A stretch of 64,000 nucleotides of DNA, taken from NCBI GenBank assembly GCA_026874595.1, contig CM049318.1, positions 37,097,956 to 37,161,955 of the forward strand. Direction: 5' to 3'. The stretch comes from Sipunculus nudus. Lineage: Eukaryota; Annelida; Sipuncula; Golfingiida; Sipunculidae. A model generated the notes under the pieces. It was not told where the DNA came from and did no database searches. It saw nothing but the letters and a program-made list of their open reading frames with translations. Made by a program: the position numbers and the translations under genes. Shown here one piece after another: positions 12,213 to 46,715 of the stretch. Every line of letters starts with the position of its first letter. Positions within the stretch are counted from its first letter, which is position 1.

Positions 12213-14195
12213 ACATCTGATTTTGCAAGTGCGGAAACAAGCCATTCTAGTTTATTTCTAATTTCAAGTTTTTATTTGTTCCTTTTTGCAAATAAATCAT
12301 ATAATGAAAGCTTTGGGAAATGTCTCTTTTTTCATTAAGGTTGTTGGCAAAGCATTTTATCTTGTAGGCATTTGACTTGTGAGCAATGTCATGGAATTGA
12401 CTTGTCTGTATATACAGTAAATATTGGTCTACATATTTAACAGTCCATGAAATGCAATGATTTACTGGAGGGTTTCATATGAAGTGTCTGGGTGTGGTGC
12501 GGAAATGAAGAAAGGTCAAGGTCACGAAATCGACAAGGTGCGGTCATTGATGACTAACCCAGAATTGAACTTCCGAGACCAAGGAGTGAATACATTCTGC
12601 GGACACGGATAAGTGATTAAGTTCTCCTCCGCGTGTGATTAGACTCTACAGTAAATAGTACCAACCCTCGGGGAACAGGAGAAAATATACATACCTACCC
12701 ATGCGCTAAATACCCGTACCCGTGTTTAACTCCCGGCCGAGTGGGTGTGAAAATATAGGTTTACGCATGGCAGGGTTAACTTATACTTACACTAGAAGAG
12801 TATTCTGCCTACAATCTGATCGGTCAATACTCTGATCACTATACTTGTTAGCCTGTGTTTATTCTCTCTCGGTTTTCGTGTTTCGTGTATTTCTCCCTTA
12901 ATTTATTAATTAAGTTTAAAGTTTACAGACGCACACACAAACATATATATATATACATACCTTTATTTTCAGTGTGACACATCTCAAATATATTACAATT
13001 AAGTATAAGGTTTTTAATTATAAGGCCAGATGTCTCAAGTGTAAGTTAATTTTAAACCATGTTTAGATATATATATATTTAATATATAATATTTCATAAA
13101 AAACTCAGAAATGGAACCTAAGCCTATAATTCTGATTATTAATATCTTTCATTTCCAATATATAAATAAAATTTTCTTTCTCCTGTTTATACTGACATAT
13201 GCATGATTAAATAATCTTATAATATATATATATATATATATATATCAGAAACAAAACCTTACGTAAACATTTTGCCGGGGGGAGGGGGAGGGAGGCCGGG
13301 TGTATGAAGGGAGGGGGGCACTATGTATCCAAACATTACAGACAGTGGAGTACTTCAAAGAAACGACTGAAACAATTTATCACACCCCTGGTAAAATACC
13401 TATACAAAGCAGACGGTTTATTTGATTTTTAATGTAGGCAAACCAGCTGTCTCTTCGTTTCCTTCTGTTTTAAAAAACTCTTTTATGAATATTTACGTTT
13501 TCTTGCAGTTTTATCATTTTAACACCGGAAACATCATATTTTAGGTTTCGCTAATAATGGCTTAAATTGCGTCGCTTAAATTATTACAGGCTATACATGT
13601 GGGAAGTATGAGAAGTTGAACTACATTATAATAACACGCCTTGGTTAAATGTTCCTCATCAAAAAAAGCTTTTACGTACACTATTGGTGAGCATGCGACA
13701 CCAGGAATACTTAAACTAGCACCACGCGTATAGAAGATTGTCAGCGATTGCCGGGAACAGTGTCTGACCTTATGGAGAATGATTTTATTCATGTCTAGCT
13801 CGCATACAACACGTTTATGCCCTCACGTCTGCAGAATGGATGAAGATTCTTTCCTCGGCAAGGAGGATATGCGTTCATCACCGTTCGTGGCTTAACAGAT
13901 ACGGATGCTGGATGAGAATTAGATGTATCAGACTGAGCTTATCCCTAGCTGTAGTAAAGGTAAATGTGGGGGTGTATAGTCTATCACCGACGATGTCAGT
14001 GTCATCCGACATTACACTTTGCATTTCCTGGTCTTTCGGGCCTGTCCCTTCTTGTATCTTTCATCGGCTCCCTGTGAGCATACAACCAAAGCAGTCATTA
14101 CTGGTGCTAGAAGGTTATTCGTTCTACGTTTGCCTGCCGCCCATGACCAATACAAATTCACTTTTGGGGCGAGAGAGCGCACCCTGTGGTTAAGA
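12213..14195. other. Spacer with a G-rich tract and a short (TA)n
   Basis: A (TA)n tract occurs near 13222-13245 and a G-rich tract at 13277-13300. A 117-codon frame from 13840 to 14193 has no recognisable domain. Nothing else is seen. Confidence 0.5.
13277..13300 (+). other. Potential G-quadruplex
   Basis: Four G runs of three or more separated by A, A and AGGCC fit the G3+N1-7 pattern. No nearby gene gives it a role. Confidence 0.5.
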
Positions 14196-14300
14196 CCCTG
14201 ACAAGGGTCTTAGTGCAAACAGTGGTCAAAATAGGACCCGAATTCGCAACCTTACGGTCACAAAGTCCAGCGCTCGACTTGTAACAATTGTTAACCTCCG
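14196..14300 (-). repeat. Degraded tRNA-like SINE remnant with hairpin
   Basis: The minus strand reads GAGCGCTGGACTTTGTGACC and then GGTTGCGAATTCGGGTCC, a degraded D-arm-to-box-B pattern. A perfect 8-bp hairpin AAGACCCT/AGGGTCTT lies at about 14190-14212. Could be chance similarity. Confidence 0.4.
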
Positions 14301-15349
14301 TGTGGTGGACCCACGGTACGATTTTTTGATGAGTCGATCGATTTTTCTATTCTGGTCTACCGAATATCTGGCAATGGGAACCCAGAATTGGACGAAAATC
14401 AGGCCAACAAAAACCTACAAAACTTGGAAGAATCTAACAATGTTAGACATTCCCCGAGATTTTTTGGGTCTGATTCAACACACCAAGAGTGTTATGTTCA
14501 TGGGTCGGTTGTGAATAAATGCACAATGTGACCACCACTTCGCTACTAGCGTAGTCCCAATTTTGATAAGCCAAATTTCTGGAAATGCTGCGGTATCCCC
14601 AAATATTAGAGAGTGTGACCACGGCTTTGCAAATCGTCTTTAAAAAAGTAGAAGAGTTATAGTAATTTAGAAGTATCTGTTTTCGACGTTTCGTTTCCAT
14701 TCCCTAGGTTGTGGCGTCCCCTAGACCTGCTAGCCTGGTATTTTTATATCATTTACTATCAATTTAAAAATGATTTCCCCACAAACAGAAGGAAAGGATG
14801 GGGGAGTTTTATGTGATTTTCTTGCATGGGATTTTTAAGTCCTGCCGTGTTTGATTTTTGGGTGGGATGCCTCACATTACGTGCCCTTGCCTTTTGAACA
14901 GATGACAGAACTGATAAGGCTTGAAAAACAGTACGAGGTACCAGAACCTACAATAGGCAAACTTCCCGTGTCAAGCCATAGCCACCATTATAGTTTGACT
15001 GATCAGATATAATCGATATCAGTCTTTGTTCAACACAAACCTTTATGGGTGTTCTATATTAAACCTGTATAAATTTTAGAAAAGTGTTATAGTGAAAAAT
15101 TAATTTAAAAAATGCACTGAAATTAAAAAAAAGTCATTATTAGCGCATGTTTTTGCGCATAAAACTGGCCATCCGCATGCGCGACCTGACTGACTGAAAG
15201 TGAAGTCGGTGCTCGAGCCAGTCACAGGTCTCCGGAAAATTCGGCCTGCACTGGCTTTCTCACCAACGACAAAGTTTGACAGATTTGAGTCGGTATGCAG
15301 TTAGATAATTACAGCGGATATAGGAGATACTAATAGAGTTGAAGATCGT

Positions 15350-15491
15350 GGTGAGAGAACTGGAGGAAGCCGGAGAACCCGGAGAAAACCTTGGACGGGC
15401 AACTACAATCCACCCTCATGGCAGCACCTGGGATCGAACCCGGGTCGCCAGCGTAGAAGGCCGAGCGTTTTACCGCATGCGGGACCGGCAG
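15350..15491 (-). mobile_element. tRNA-derived SINE fragment
   Basis: The minus strand has an intact box B (GGTTCGATCCC) preceded by CTCGGCCTTCTACGCTGGCG and followed by a tail of the type TTTTCTCCGGGTTCTCCGGC. Box A is degraded. The arrangement is typical of tRNA-headed SINEs; the family was not identified. Confidence 0.65.
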
Positions 15492-17299
15492 ATATGGAAA
15501 GGACCTGTCAGCACTGATAAGAATCCGGGTGTTTGGAAGAACCCTCCTATTATATAATATAAACTTGTCACGTATAAATTAAATATATACTTGGAGGCAT
15601 TTGAAGGTGATGAAAAGTTCTGTCTGGTTACACGGACGAAAATAGAGTACAATATAAAGGATAAAAGTAACATTTTCAATCATAAATGACAGTGAACGTT
15701 CGGGTTCACTGGAGATCGTGTAAGTGCATGAGTACAGCTTTCTAGAGTTAGTGGTTTTGTTCTCCTGAGGGTAAAATGACCAACCTTCACCAAACGACGA
15801 AACATATCATTATACTATAGATAAACATCCACAGTGTAATTTAAATTCTTTTCATGTGAAATAGACCTTGTCCAATAAAATACCTGTTATAGAAAAAAGG
15901 ATCTGGCATTTGTACAAACATATGGCCGAGTACCACTCCCTTTATACCGCACCTACCTCTGTTCAATTATCACCTAGCTGAGGACTTTTGACCCGCGCGT
16001 CGTGTCGTCTGCTCTGAACTGACCGCCACTGCCAAACGACAGCTAAACTTCCGGTCTCCCATCAGGTGTTTTCGGCATGGATGAGCAAGTGTGTGGAACG
16101 CTGTCGTTCGCTTACAGATTTACTGCCCATACGCGACAACTGTTTAAAATATATGTTTTCACACCGAATGGAAATGAAATATATAAATCGAGTTTATTTT
16201 CATGTAATGTGAGAAAAATGCATTCTTTGTTGATGTCCAATTTGTTTTATCGATGCTCGCTTCCATTGAGTGTCAATATTTATGTGTTCAAGCTAGACGA
16301 ACCGGTTCGGTGTGGCGGTAACAGTTAAATGAACTTAATATTGACGACACTGATGTTTAAACAGTTATTAATTCACATGTCTTTACAATGACGGCCTTTG
16401 GAGAAACCTGTCTAAAAGCTTGATCCTTTATACTAGTTGCGTAAAGGCTGATTCGCTTGGTTGCCTCAAGATCACCTTTAAGAAAGGTCACTCACGTTCC
16501 TAGCCAAAAGAAACAGATACAGTACGTTTTAGTGGAGGCTGTTACACACCCACCCACTCACTGTATATCTAATTTAGTATACAGCTATAGATTGACCTGA
16601 TCTGTTGTCACTATAAATTACACTGTGAATCACTGTGTTCACACGAAAGTACCATGACATGAATATGTTTGAGCACTCTCACTATGGTGTTTTGGGCTCA
16701 TAGTATAGGATATATATATTTCTTTCATAATCGGTTATGTATTTTTGCATAATCAACCATTAGATGATCTTGTATGTACTAAAAAGGTCAATTTGTCAAG
16801 ATATAATATTTTAATTCTGTCTGAGATATAAGAAAGAAGGGAACAAAATAGCGAACAGCATTAACACTGAAACTTTTGCTAAGAATGTGTCAACAACCAG
16901 ACCATTATCTTGATCTATCAGCGTATATACTTAAAGGTGCCTATTCATCTACCTTTTGATTAAGAAGCTATTTAATTTCTGGCTTCCTCTGTATTTATAT
17001 TTATGATCTAAGGTAGTTCTAGTTATTAAAAGTTCTTATTAGGCCTCCGTAAAGGATGTATAAACTTGTTTATCAACATGTTTGTAAACACAGCAAAGTG
17101 GACAAACGGGACAAACATGTAACCTAAGGTGGTAGGTTGCATTTATGTGGAGGTAGAAAGGTCTACAGACATATGTTTTCTTACAAACAGAACCATAACA
17201 GCGTGTGAAACAGGTGAAGTGGGAGAATTAAATGTGTTGGGATGGTTTCCCTCGGAATCTTTTGTATTTGAACTAACAACGTGCCATAACACATATTAT
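15492..17299. other. Spacer, nothing recognised
   Basis: No gene, tRNA or clear repeat seen. Short open frames (up to 83 codons at 16077-16328) lack family features or flanking splice-linked partners. Confidence 0.5.
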
Positions 17300-17617
17300 T
17301 GCCTCCGCCAGGAGGGTATGCGTTCATCCCTGCTCGTGTGGGTGTTTGTGTGATTGTTTATAACATAACTCCCGTTACCATCAACAGAATCTCATGAAAA
17401 CTTCAGGGCATTTCTGGAATGGGCCAATAACGGATTTCATTTTAGTGAAGATCAGGAACATGCTCCGGATTTAGGAAGATCATCAAGGAGTATCCACAAA
17501 TAGAAAGTGGCTTATGTTCGAATGAACCTAGGAATATGGGCCGAATAAGTGAATGCAAACAGGGGTTTGGGGGCATCCCACAAAAGGGACCCTCCACATT
17601 GCGGAGGCTTGCATTCC
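17300..17617. repeat. MITE-like repeat with GCCTCCGC/GCGGAGGC ends
   Basis: GCCTCCGCCAGGAGGGTATG at the left and GCGGAGGCTTGCATTC at the right are inverted ends. Inside are TTATAACATAACTCCCG and AATCTCATGAAAACTT segments related to the sequence at 1-317. Confidence 0.65.
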
Positions 17618-17735
17618 TTAAAGTGAAAATTATTATTTTAATATGTTCAATTTTTTAGCCTTGTATTCAAATAAATTTGTTTGATAATCTGAGGTCCTCA
17701 GAATCTCTATAATATCCTTAGAAGGTCCAAGGATT

Positions 17736-18010
17736 GTGATTTCAAACCGGTACTTATGGAGCTACATTGGCTGCCGGACATTGTTTTAAAATGCTGTTGC
17801 TTACCTACAAAGCCCTCCATGGCTGAGCACCTTCATACCTCGCTGATATGATTAAGGGGTATCACCCGGTGCTTGCACTAAGGTCGGCCAATAAATCTCT
17901 CCTTGAGGTGCCGGAAAAGTACGGAAGTACGGAAAGAGATCATTTAGATACTCCTCCGCTATCATCTGGAATAATCTTCCTCAACATATGCCTCAAGGCC
18001 TCAAGGCCTT
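17736..18010 (+). pseudogene. CR1/L2-like LINE ORF2 C-terminal fragment
   Basis: Broken frames read ELHWLP, then LLLTYKALHG, a stop, then APSYLADMIKGYHPV and LRSANKSLLEVP. This order is characteristic of the C-terminal end of CR1/L2/jockey-type LINE polyproteins. There is one internal stop and at least one frame change. It runs into a (CT)n(TA)n microsatellite. It is a relic and cannot be active. Confidence 0.75.
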
Positions 18011-18030
18011 TCTCCCTTTTCTCTCTGTCC

Positions 18031-18133
<103 letters not shown>

Positions 18134-18396
18134 AATATATACCTTGGTAGTCGCTCAGGTAAAATGACCTTATAGATTACATAGTATGTGACCTTGATGT
18201 TAGCGGAATGTCCTCGGTATGTCCCCGGTCACACGATATATGTATTTGCACCCTGAAGGGTCGTGCGTGGGAGACAGGGAGAGAAAGAGCACGAGTCTAC
18301 GTGCCCGTCAGTGACAGGACAAGGCGGGAAAAACTGTCACTTAGGTAAAAATAGACTGGTCACTGCTTGCTTGAATCAATCGCCGTGAAAATGTAA

Positions 18397-19617
18397 TTTT
18401 TTTTTTTTTTTTTTTTTTTCGCCTCAGACTGTTGAATTAACTCAACCTTCTGAATTCATCATCGGCGATTAAATTTATTTTAAACACAACAAATGACATG
18501 AAATACAGACAATTTACATTATTATGCAAGACTCCACAAGACAAACAATTGAAGGCCATTCTGACCACAAATTCAAAAATCCAAGTTTCAACAATCTAGA
18601 TCACATGCATCTCTTAATTTACCCCATTTCAAAGTATGTTTAGATATTAAACCTTTTTCATGCGCTAAAAACCTTTCTGTCACCTCTGTCTTGCTTAAAA
18701 AACTTCGGAATATCGAAAACAAAGCAGCTGGGTTGTCCTCTCTTTGCATACACAAAACATATTTAAATAACATCAAAATCTGGTTTATCAGCATGTTTTT
18801 CGAAGTGACTGGGAGTATACCATACAATATAACATCTAGTGATAGATCTGGCATATTAATATCACTATTTTGCATCCATGAGTGTATTTTAAAATAAAGG
18901 TTTTTGGCAACTGTACATTCAAACAGTAAATGAACAATACTTTCATTATAGTTAAAGCAATAGGAACATCTGGGTGTTTCCTTTATTTTCCACTTATACA
19001 GATGCTCATTTAGTGGAATGTAATTATTCAATAGTTTGTACTGGAATTCTCTCATATGTGTATCCATTGTTGTTCTATAGATACCTTCGTACACATCTTT
19101 CCAATAAATATCAATACTATTTTTCGTATTCAAGGTATTAAAAAACTTCTGAGCTGTAGGAGGTTTCCATATTTTTTCAATCAATGTGCCATATATTTTC
19201 TTTGAATTTAATTTGTCCATGCACTGATGTCCATCAGTTGTTACAATAATATCTGTATCAACCTCTGTTGAGTGTACTTCATAGTTCATAAACATTTTTT
19301 TCCAGCGATATGGTATTGCATTCCTCAATACTGTCCAGTACTGTAATCAAGGGGACTTTTCCTAAATACGTCATGTATTTTCCATACTCCTTTCTCGTCA
19401 ACTAAATCCTTAATATAACAAATGCCCAAATTGTGCATTCTATTATTGTACACAGATATTTCATTCTTAGTTATATATTTGTTGTTCCAGACAAACTGAT
19501 AAAGAACATCCTCATGTGTTTTTGGTTCCACTGACACATAATTTGCCCAGTCTTCAAAACACCTGATGTAAAAGTTAGGTAAAACATTTGGTAGAATACT
19601 AACATCAAAATTAAATA
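18397..19617 (-). mobile_element. 5'-truncated LINE with poly(A) tail and 11-bp target-site duplication
   Basis: On the minus strand the element runs from 19617 to a 23-nt poly(A) tail (the T run at 18397-18419). The 11-mer TGAAAATGTAA is repeated exactly at 18386-18396 and 19618-19628, the signature of target-primed insertion. The coding part is the C-terminal region of a LINE ORF2: a segment with FEDWANYVSVEP, then after a frame change near 19325 a segment to 18588 with a cysteine/histidine motif (CSYC...HLLFEC). The style is L1/Tx1-like. The reverse transcriptase core and endonuclease are absent because of 5' truncation, so the copy is dead. Confidence 0.88.
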
Positions 19618-19628
19618 TGAAAATGTAA

Positions 19629-22600
19629 ATAAAGGTTCACACCAATGAGAGATAATGCGCTATCAAATTCTGGATCATATAAAATTTAATTTGCCAGCCA
19701 TGCCGTAACACTGGAGTTACTCCCAAGCGGACGATATCATCAACCATTTGAGCAGTTGCCGTGAAGATCCGCAGCTGTGAGAGGATGTGCGCTATTGAAT
19801 TTAGACCCATCGGAAATCCAATACTGCCGCCTAGCCGGGCGACTTTTTGTCATAATTTTTTAAAGATTGTGCCACTGAGATTATTTCCGGTGAAAAATGT
19901 CAGACCCGCCCTGACCACATCGGTGCCATTTTGATGAACTTGGCATGGCCCGGGGACTAAATGAGGAATTTAGGGTCCCAACTTTTTTTCAGTTGTTTTC
20001 AGTTTCAACAGTTATTTCATAAAAAAGATATTTCAAATAAAATATCTGTATTGTGAGGGCGCTGATATATTTTCCAAACACAACTTTCCTAACTAATAAA
20101 TTAGCTGTTATCCATTTTTTTATAGATATTAACTATAAGACCTCCCTGTCTCCGTCTCTTTCTATCTCTCATTACAAGACAGGGGGCATGTTGTATATGC
20201 CCCTTTCGAGTCCCCCCCCCCCCCCCACAAAACCTGTAGATCGTATTTTTTCATTTAAATCTGTGCGTCAACACCACCCACACCGGTCAAGTAAAGTGCA
20301 TTAGTGATATTAAGAAAATAAATCCCAGTAACTGGACAATGAATAGCCACTGTCCAGTGATGTGTCCGAACCCGTTTTGCTCAAAACTCGGAACCCCGGT
20401 AGGGGTGGTCACCTGTTGACACGGGATAATAGTCTAACCCCAGCTTTTGATCCCATGCCCTTGCCCTCCACTGTCACCCGGGACAACACGGACCTGTTTG
20501 TTCGCGTAGGACTACCTTTTGATATATGAACTCCCACTATGGAGAAGTTTCTCTGGCAGTGTGCAAAAGGGGTTTTATCTTTCACCTGTGTGAATTGCAA
20601 AGGTGTTATTTCTATGTGTGCATTCCTTAAATTCCATCTGTCACTCGCTACCTGTGACGCTCGGACATCTGGTCACTATTCACTAGTTTGTGGTTGCTGT
20701 TTTGGTGAGACTTTCACGTGGGTGCAATATTGTACAGCAATAAACCCAAAGAACACACAGAATGTATACCTCAGCCAACGCCAAGTTTTCCTTTTTCCCT
20801 ATGACACTTGGTGCTTAGAGCTATGGTCACTTTGCTGGTATGAGATTCCTGTATGCCTATGTTGAACGCTAACGATCGCTCTCAGTCATTCGTTTACAAG
20901 CGCTTATTGTGTGTGCTGGCGGAAGGGGTTTCCATGATTTCTTCAGAAGGTGGGCGTGGGTGCCGCTGCGCTGCTGGCTCCTCCGAGTTCTTGTCTTGCC
21001 TGTAGGTACAGTTTGATCGCGTGTCTTGGATACTATAGCGCTGGGGCTTGGTGTGGCATCTACAAATTTTTATTTTATAATTAGCTCACCTCTGTCTTCC
21101 AAAGGTTCTACTCAAAACTGGTCACAATAAACCTCAAAACCTCTCGACTTTCCACTTACACGTTGCTCAGGGAGGTAGCTGGGCCTGGTTCCGGCCGTGT
21201 CAACAGTTAAGCTCTGGCGCCGCATTCCCCTTCTTTAGCTTTTAGAGGTTTTATGGTGGTGAGACTTTCATTTCACAAGATTTTATTAAAATATTCACAA
21301 TAGCACCCATAAAGATTCTGGTTTTGGTTTCTTTCTGGCCACTTTATAAATTATGATATGAAACATTTTATCACTGCATGGGCTTTACATTTTGTGTACC
21401 ACGTGACAAGTGCGCAGGGATTGTGTCTGATTGGTCAATAAAAAAAATAAAATGTAGGCAAATAATTTTTGTTTTCTAATCAATTAAACGCAAATTCGAT
21501 TATCATAATAATCAATAATCAAATGCAAATGCTAATACAATATAAATTATCATATGCAAATACAAATCCACTTGAACTCTATATAGGCAGCTGATCTCCG
21601 GATATACGTTATTATTATTTTTGTATAACATACTGTATAAAGTAGTAGGAATTCGTCATGGGAGAAATCAGTTTATTATTAAAATTATTTGCATGATGCC
21701 CCATGAATATTTTTCTAGGATTGTTGGTTTTATATAGACCTTTAGAAATCAAATGGAATTTGCATTTTAAAAACGAAGGTTTCAGCTGTAGGATGAAATG
21801 CAAATGCAGAGTGTCTCGTATTTAATGCATAAGCAAATACGACATTTTTAAATATAAATGCATTTACATCTAGATCGAAGCTTGCTCCAAATTTGATTAG
21901 CTTCTTGTTCCTTTCCAGGTAACCTAGGTTACCTTTACTTTAACTTAGTTTTCTATCAGATGTCAGGGCCAGTGACAGTTCCTTACATGGCAAAAGATGT
22001 ACACTTCCACATATATAGTCGTGCATGTTGCAGTTTACAGTCTGTTAACTGAGCAATATTCAAAGAAAACCTGAATCGGTGTATTACTTGTAAAATATAT
22101 TGTCTGTTCCACACGGGGTGCCCCTTGAAATCTAACAATATTTTTTTAATCTTACAAATGGTAGATCTATTCCAAAACCAGAAAAGAAGGAATGAGGCAT
22201 ATGCTTAACTGACTTTAATGAAACTAAAACCATACCTTGCGAACTAGTTCTGAAATACAATATAAAATATATATGAAAAAAAAACAGTCACAGCATCGAT
22301 TTAAACGCCATTGCCGAAAGTCAATGTCACTGGACACATGCACAAAGAACTGTATTCCGATTGGTACACATGGTTTCGTGTTATTAATATTCTAAAAATG
22401 TACCATAAAAGAGAAGTTACCAACCCATAGGAGATGCAGAAGACTGCAAAATATAAATTTGGTCATGAGGTTTTTCATCTCATATAAGGCCTTTAGCTTT
22501 TCACAAATTTCAGTGTCAAACTGTGTGATAAAATTCAAATTTGAGAGAATGATTTTTTATTTCAAAGTAGAACATACTGTAACGTAGCTCACATGGATAA

Positions 22601-24490
22601 AGGGGTAATAAATAGAAGAAATCTAATACAAACTTTTACTTTAAATCTAGTTTAATCCATATTTTCAGTTCAAGCAAACGTATTCCAAATCTCATTCTAT
22701 CATCATATAACGCACTTGAATATAAGAAAAATTATTAATATATAGTTATATTATAGATCTCATCAAAAGCTCAGTATTTCTGACACTCTCAGCCCCAAAT
22801 TTTCAGAGAAGAATAAAAACAACATGTATTGCTAGATTGAAGTCATTTCTATATTTTCCCTGTGACGTCACACTACCACCAGCCAATCACACCAGGGCCC
22901 AGTCTCTGTTCTGGATACGTTGAGCCCTTCACATGAAAAACCACCGTGTTAACACGCCAATGCAAAAAGATGGCAATGATTGACCACGGTGATTGTTTTC
23001 TTATCTGCCGGCAGATGGCATAACCGGTCATGTCCCCTTGAACAGGTCTATTCTGAGGGATAAAATTTATTAAGTATAAGCAAAAATTATTGTAATGTTT
23101 GATAACTCGATCTATAAGATTTATTATATGTTCTATAGCATATTACTGTGTACTACATATGTATCACTGTGTTCTTGACATACACGCGGTGTGTATTCAA
23201 ATCGGGATTAGGCAAAAATAAAAAAAAACATGGTTCTTTAGCACTTTTTTTCAGAAACTAGCGCGGGCGGGCGGGCGGTATTTTTTATTTTACCTTTTTT
23301 GTATATGTTTCGAGAAAATGTCATATGATCAGGAAAAAGCATGAAAACAATAGAATTGTTTTGCTAAACAGGCCAAAGCACTACATTACAAAGGATATCA
23401 AAATTGTATTATTTTCACTTCTTGAAAGATTATAGTCAGAAAAAAAATTGTTGATGCGGGGTGTTAGAATTGACGCGGGCGGTGCCTGAGAACATTACCG
23501 TTAATTTTTTTTTGGACTTAGTGATAATGTTTGTACGCGAGGTTTTTCACTGCAGTCGTCCCTGGTCTCCTTTTGTTTTCACCGCTGCTTTGCATAGCAA
23601 GGTTCTCCCTGTTCAGAACACCAGGGTTAGCAGAGAGCAAAGAATTGTTATTAGACCAATGAGAGCGTGGTATCGCATTGTGCATCCAGCTCCAAATTTT
23701 TGACATGCGCCATCCGCTCTCATTGGTCTGATTTCACAGGACCAATAATCGGTGAAATCAGGCCATTGCACACCATGCAATGCATCAATGTATTTTACTT
23801 TTGTTAATTTAGATTGCACCTTAACTGACGAGGCCCGCAGGCGCTACCATTATTTGACATCAGTGTCGCCTTTCGTTGATTGCACCAGTATCTATTGTGA
23901 CACGTTAAGTCCAGGCCTACCTTGATCGGAATAAGCTGGGATGTACAGGCGAGGTAAATTGGTATGTTCCATCTGGAATCTGAAAGGGTTCACCCGGGTT
24001 CAAAGTTATTAGACAGACCCCACACACATTTGTGTCTTGCTATTGTTCGCTTCCCAAAATTGTGTTCAGCAATACAATGTACGTGCTTCACCCTGGTAGA
24101 GACTTAAAAAACTAGCTAAAATTCTGGTGAAAACGTGATTTGGCATAAACAGCCCTAAGAAAGGTATGTTGTTAATTGCTTTCCCCCACAGTTGGTTGAC
24201 ATTGCTTTTGAGGTTTTGCTGGCAACCTAGAAATGTTCTGATTATAATACAGGGTCCGAGCATTTGCCCACTGCTACATGCTGTATATAGCCCAAGGCTT
24301 ACATAACGTTTAGCCATTCTGTACATAGTTCCCTGCTATCCTTTTAATGGATGGACTGGAAGCAGTCGCCTTGCTACTCTTATTAAATAATAGGTTGAAT
24401 TTTTCTCTTTGCATTCCCGCTTCATCGCCCTGTTATGACATTAAGACTATTTTATCGTAGTCTACGATATGTATCCGTTACCAGTCCACA
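19629..24490. other. 4.9-kb spacer with an octamer cluster and small inverted repeats
   Basis: ATGCAAAT octamers cluster at 21.5-21.8 kb. AGACCAATGAGAGCG at 23653-23667 pairs with its complement at 23715-23729. A C run sits near 20213-20226. No gene was recognised; a 108-codon frame at 20539-20865 has no recognisable domain. Confidence 0.5.
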
Positions 24491-24638
24491 GTTTTTACAT
24501 TTCGTTTGAGAGACAGCTGGCCCAGCAACGGGCGTGCATGGGCCACAGACAGACAGGCCCGACTACCCACAGACACAGATCCCTGTGCTCGCAGGTTTCA
24601 GGACCAGTGAGCTGTCACTCAAAACGAAATGTAAAAAC
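24491..24638. repeat. Inverted repeat, about 150 bp
   Basis: GTTTTTACATTTCGTTTGAG (24491) pairs with CTCAAAACGAAATGTAAAAAC (ending 24638, one-base bulge). The match extends through GACAGCT/AGCTGTC. It is directly followed by a dispersed GC-rich repeat. Confidence 0.6.
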
Positions 24639-24663
24639 ATTGGCTCTATCGCTGGGCTGGTAT

Positions 24664-24862
24664 CTGGAAGCGGATCCAGGAGGTCTGGACCCCCCTCCCC
24701 CCTTTTTTCAGCCGCCCGAACCTCTTTAAGGGGTTCAGACCCATTTTGCGGCCTAGACCCTCCCCCCCCCCCCTTTTCTGGACCTAGGGACCTTTCTTAA
24801 GGCCTTGTCATTGGTACCCTGGGTTGGACCACCCCTTTTCCAAAATCCTGGGTCCGCCCCTG
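24664..24862 (+). repeat. Dispersed GGATCCGCCCCTG repeat, copy C
   Basis: It starts near GAAGCGGATCCAGG and ends GGTCCGCCCCTG. GTATC occurs immediately outside both ends (24659-24663 and 24863-24867), a possible target duplication. The interior shares TTTTGCGGCCTAGACC and the GTTGGACC segment with copies A and B. Confidence 0.7.
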
Positions 24863-24867
24863 GTATC

Positions 24868-25758
24868 CGTTAATGTGTATACGATACTAAGATAAGTATG
24901 ACACCATGAACTAACGTTTGTGTTATGAGTGCAGAGTGTTCTCGCTTTTAGGATTAATACGTGGTTTACGTGACGCGGGGGTGCATACTCTGCGGTTAGA
25001 TCATATAAGTGTTTTGATTAAATAATAAATAGCTGCAGCTAAACAGGACTCTAGATACCTGGTACATTCACGTCCTTGTATTCACAAGTTTAATGGATTT
25101 TTATACACTTATCTATCGTTATATACTGTCTTTTGGAATAAAAAGTAAATCAAATTTGTTTGTGTTACAGGCTTGTAGCCAATCGTGACGGTGATATTAT
25201 CAGGAACATAGACCCGGTCAAAACAATTTTAACAATATAAAATGCTAATTTATATTTTGTAAATGACAAAATAGAAGTACACAAGAAGAATCATTAAAAT
25301 ATTTAAATGTTTCAAGCTTTAAAAAAAGTTGGTATTTGATTACATATCTGCTCAGGAATACTATCTTAAGAGAGTAAATTTACATACATAAATGTTTTTG
25401 ACGTTTGCATACTAATCTTTCCAGAGATTGTTATACATAAATGGAATAGCTCCGTCTACCCAACAAAATGACGAACACTCAACCGAATCAACACGTGATC
25501 AGCAATTCGTGTATACACGCCCATTCATTGATAGTCTGAATTCGGATCACAGACGAACACCATACAATTGCGCACAGGTGGACTAAAAATAGATTCGTAG
25601 AAGGATGTCAGCGGTTCCTAACGAACACTGCTTTCTCCACCAAACGAATCTCTTCCAGTTAGGGATTGTAAGAAGGTCAAGACTACAGTTGTTGGAGTTA
25701 GAAATAAAATTGATTCTAATATCAGAGTCAGAAGTACAATTGTTCTTTTTTGTAAGAC
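24868..25758. other. Downstream flank of the vWA gene
   Basis: This should contain the 3' UTR and polyadenylation site on the minus strand. No AATAAA was confidently placed. Nothing else is seen. Confidence 0.45.
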
Positions 25759-46688
<20,930 letters not shown>

Positions 46689-46715
46689 TTTCTCTGACTG
46701 TGTCCTATGTCTCAA

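Noticed and set aside
13840-14193. 117-codon open frame on the plus strand
   Set aside because: It has no recognisable domain or signal and lies next to SINE-like debris.
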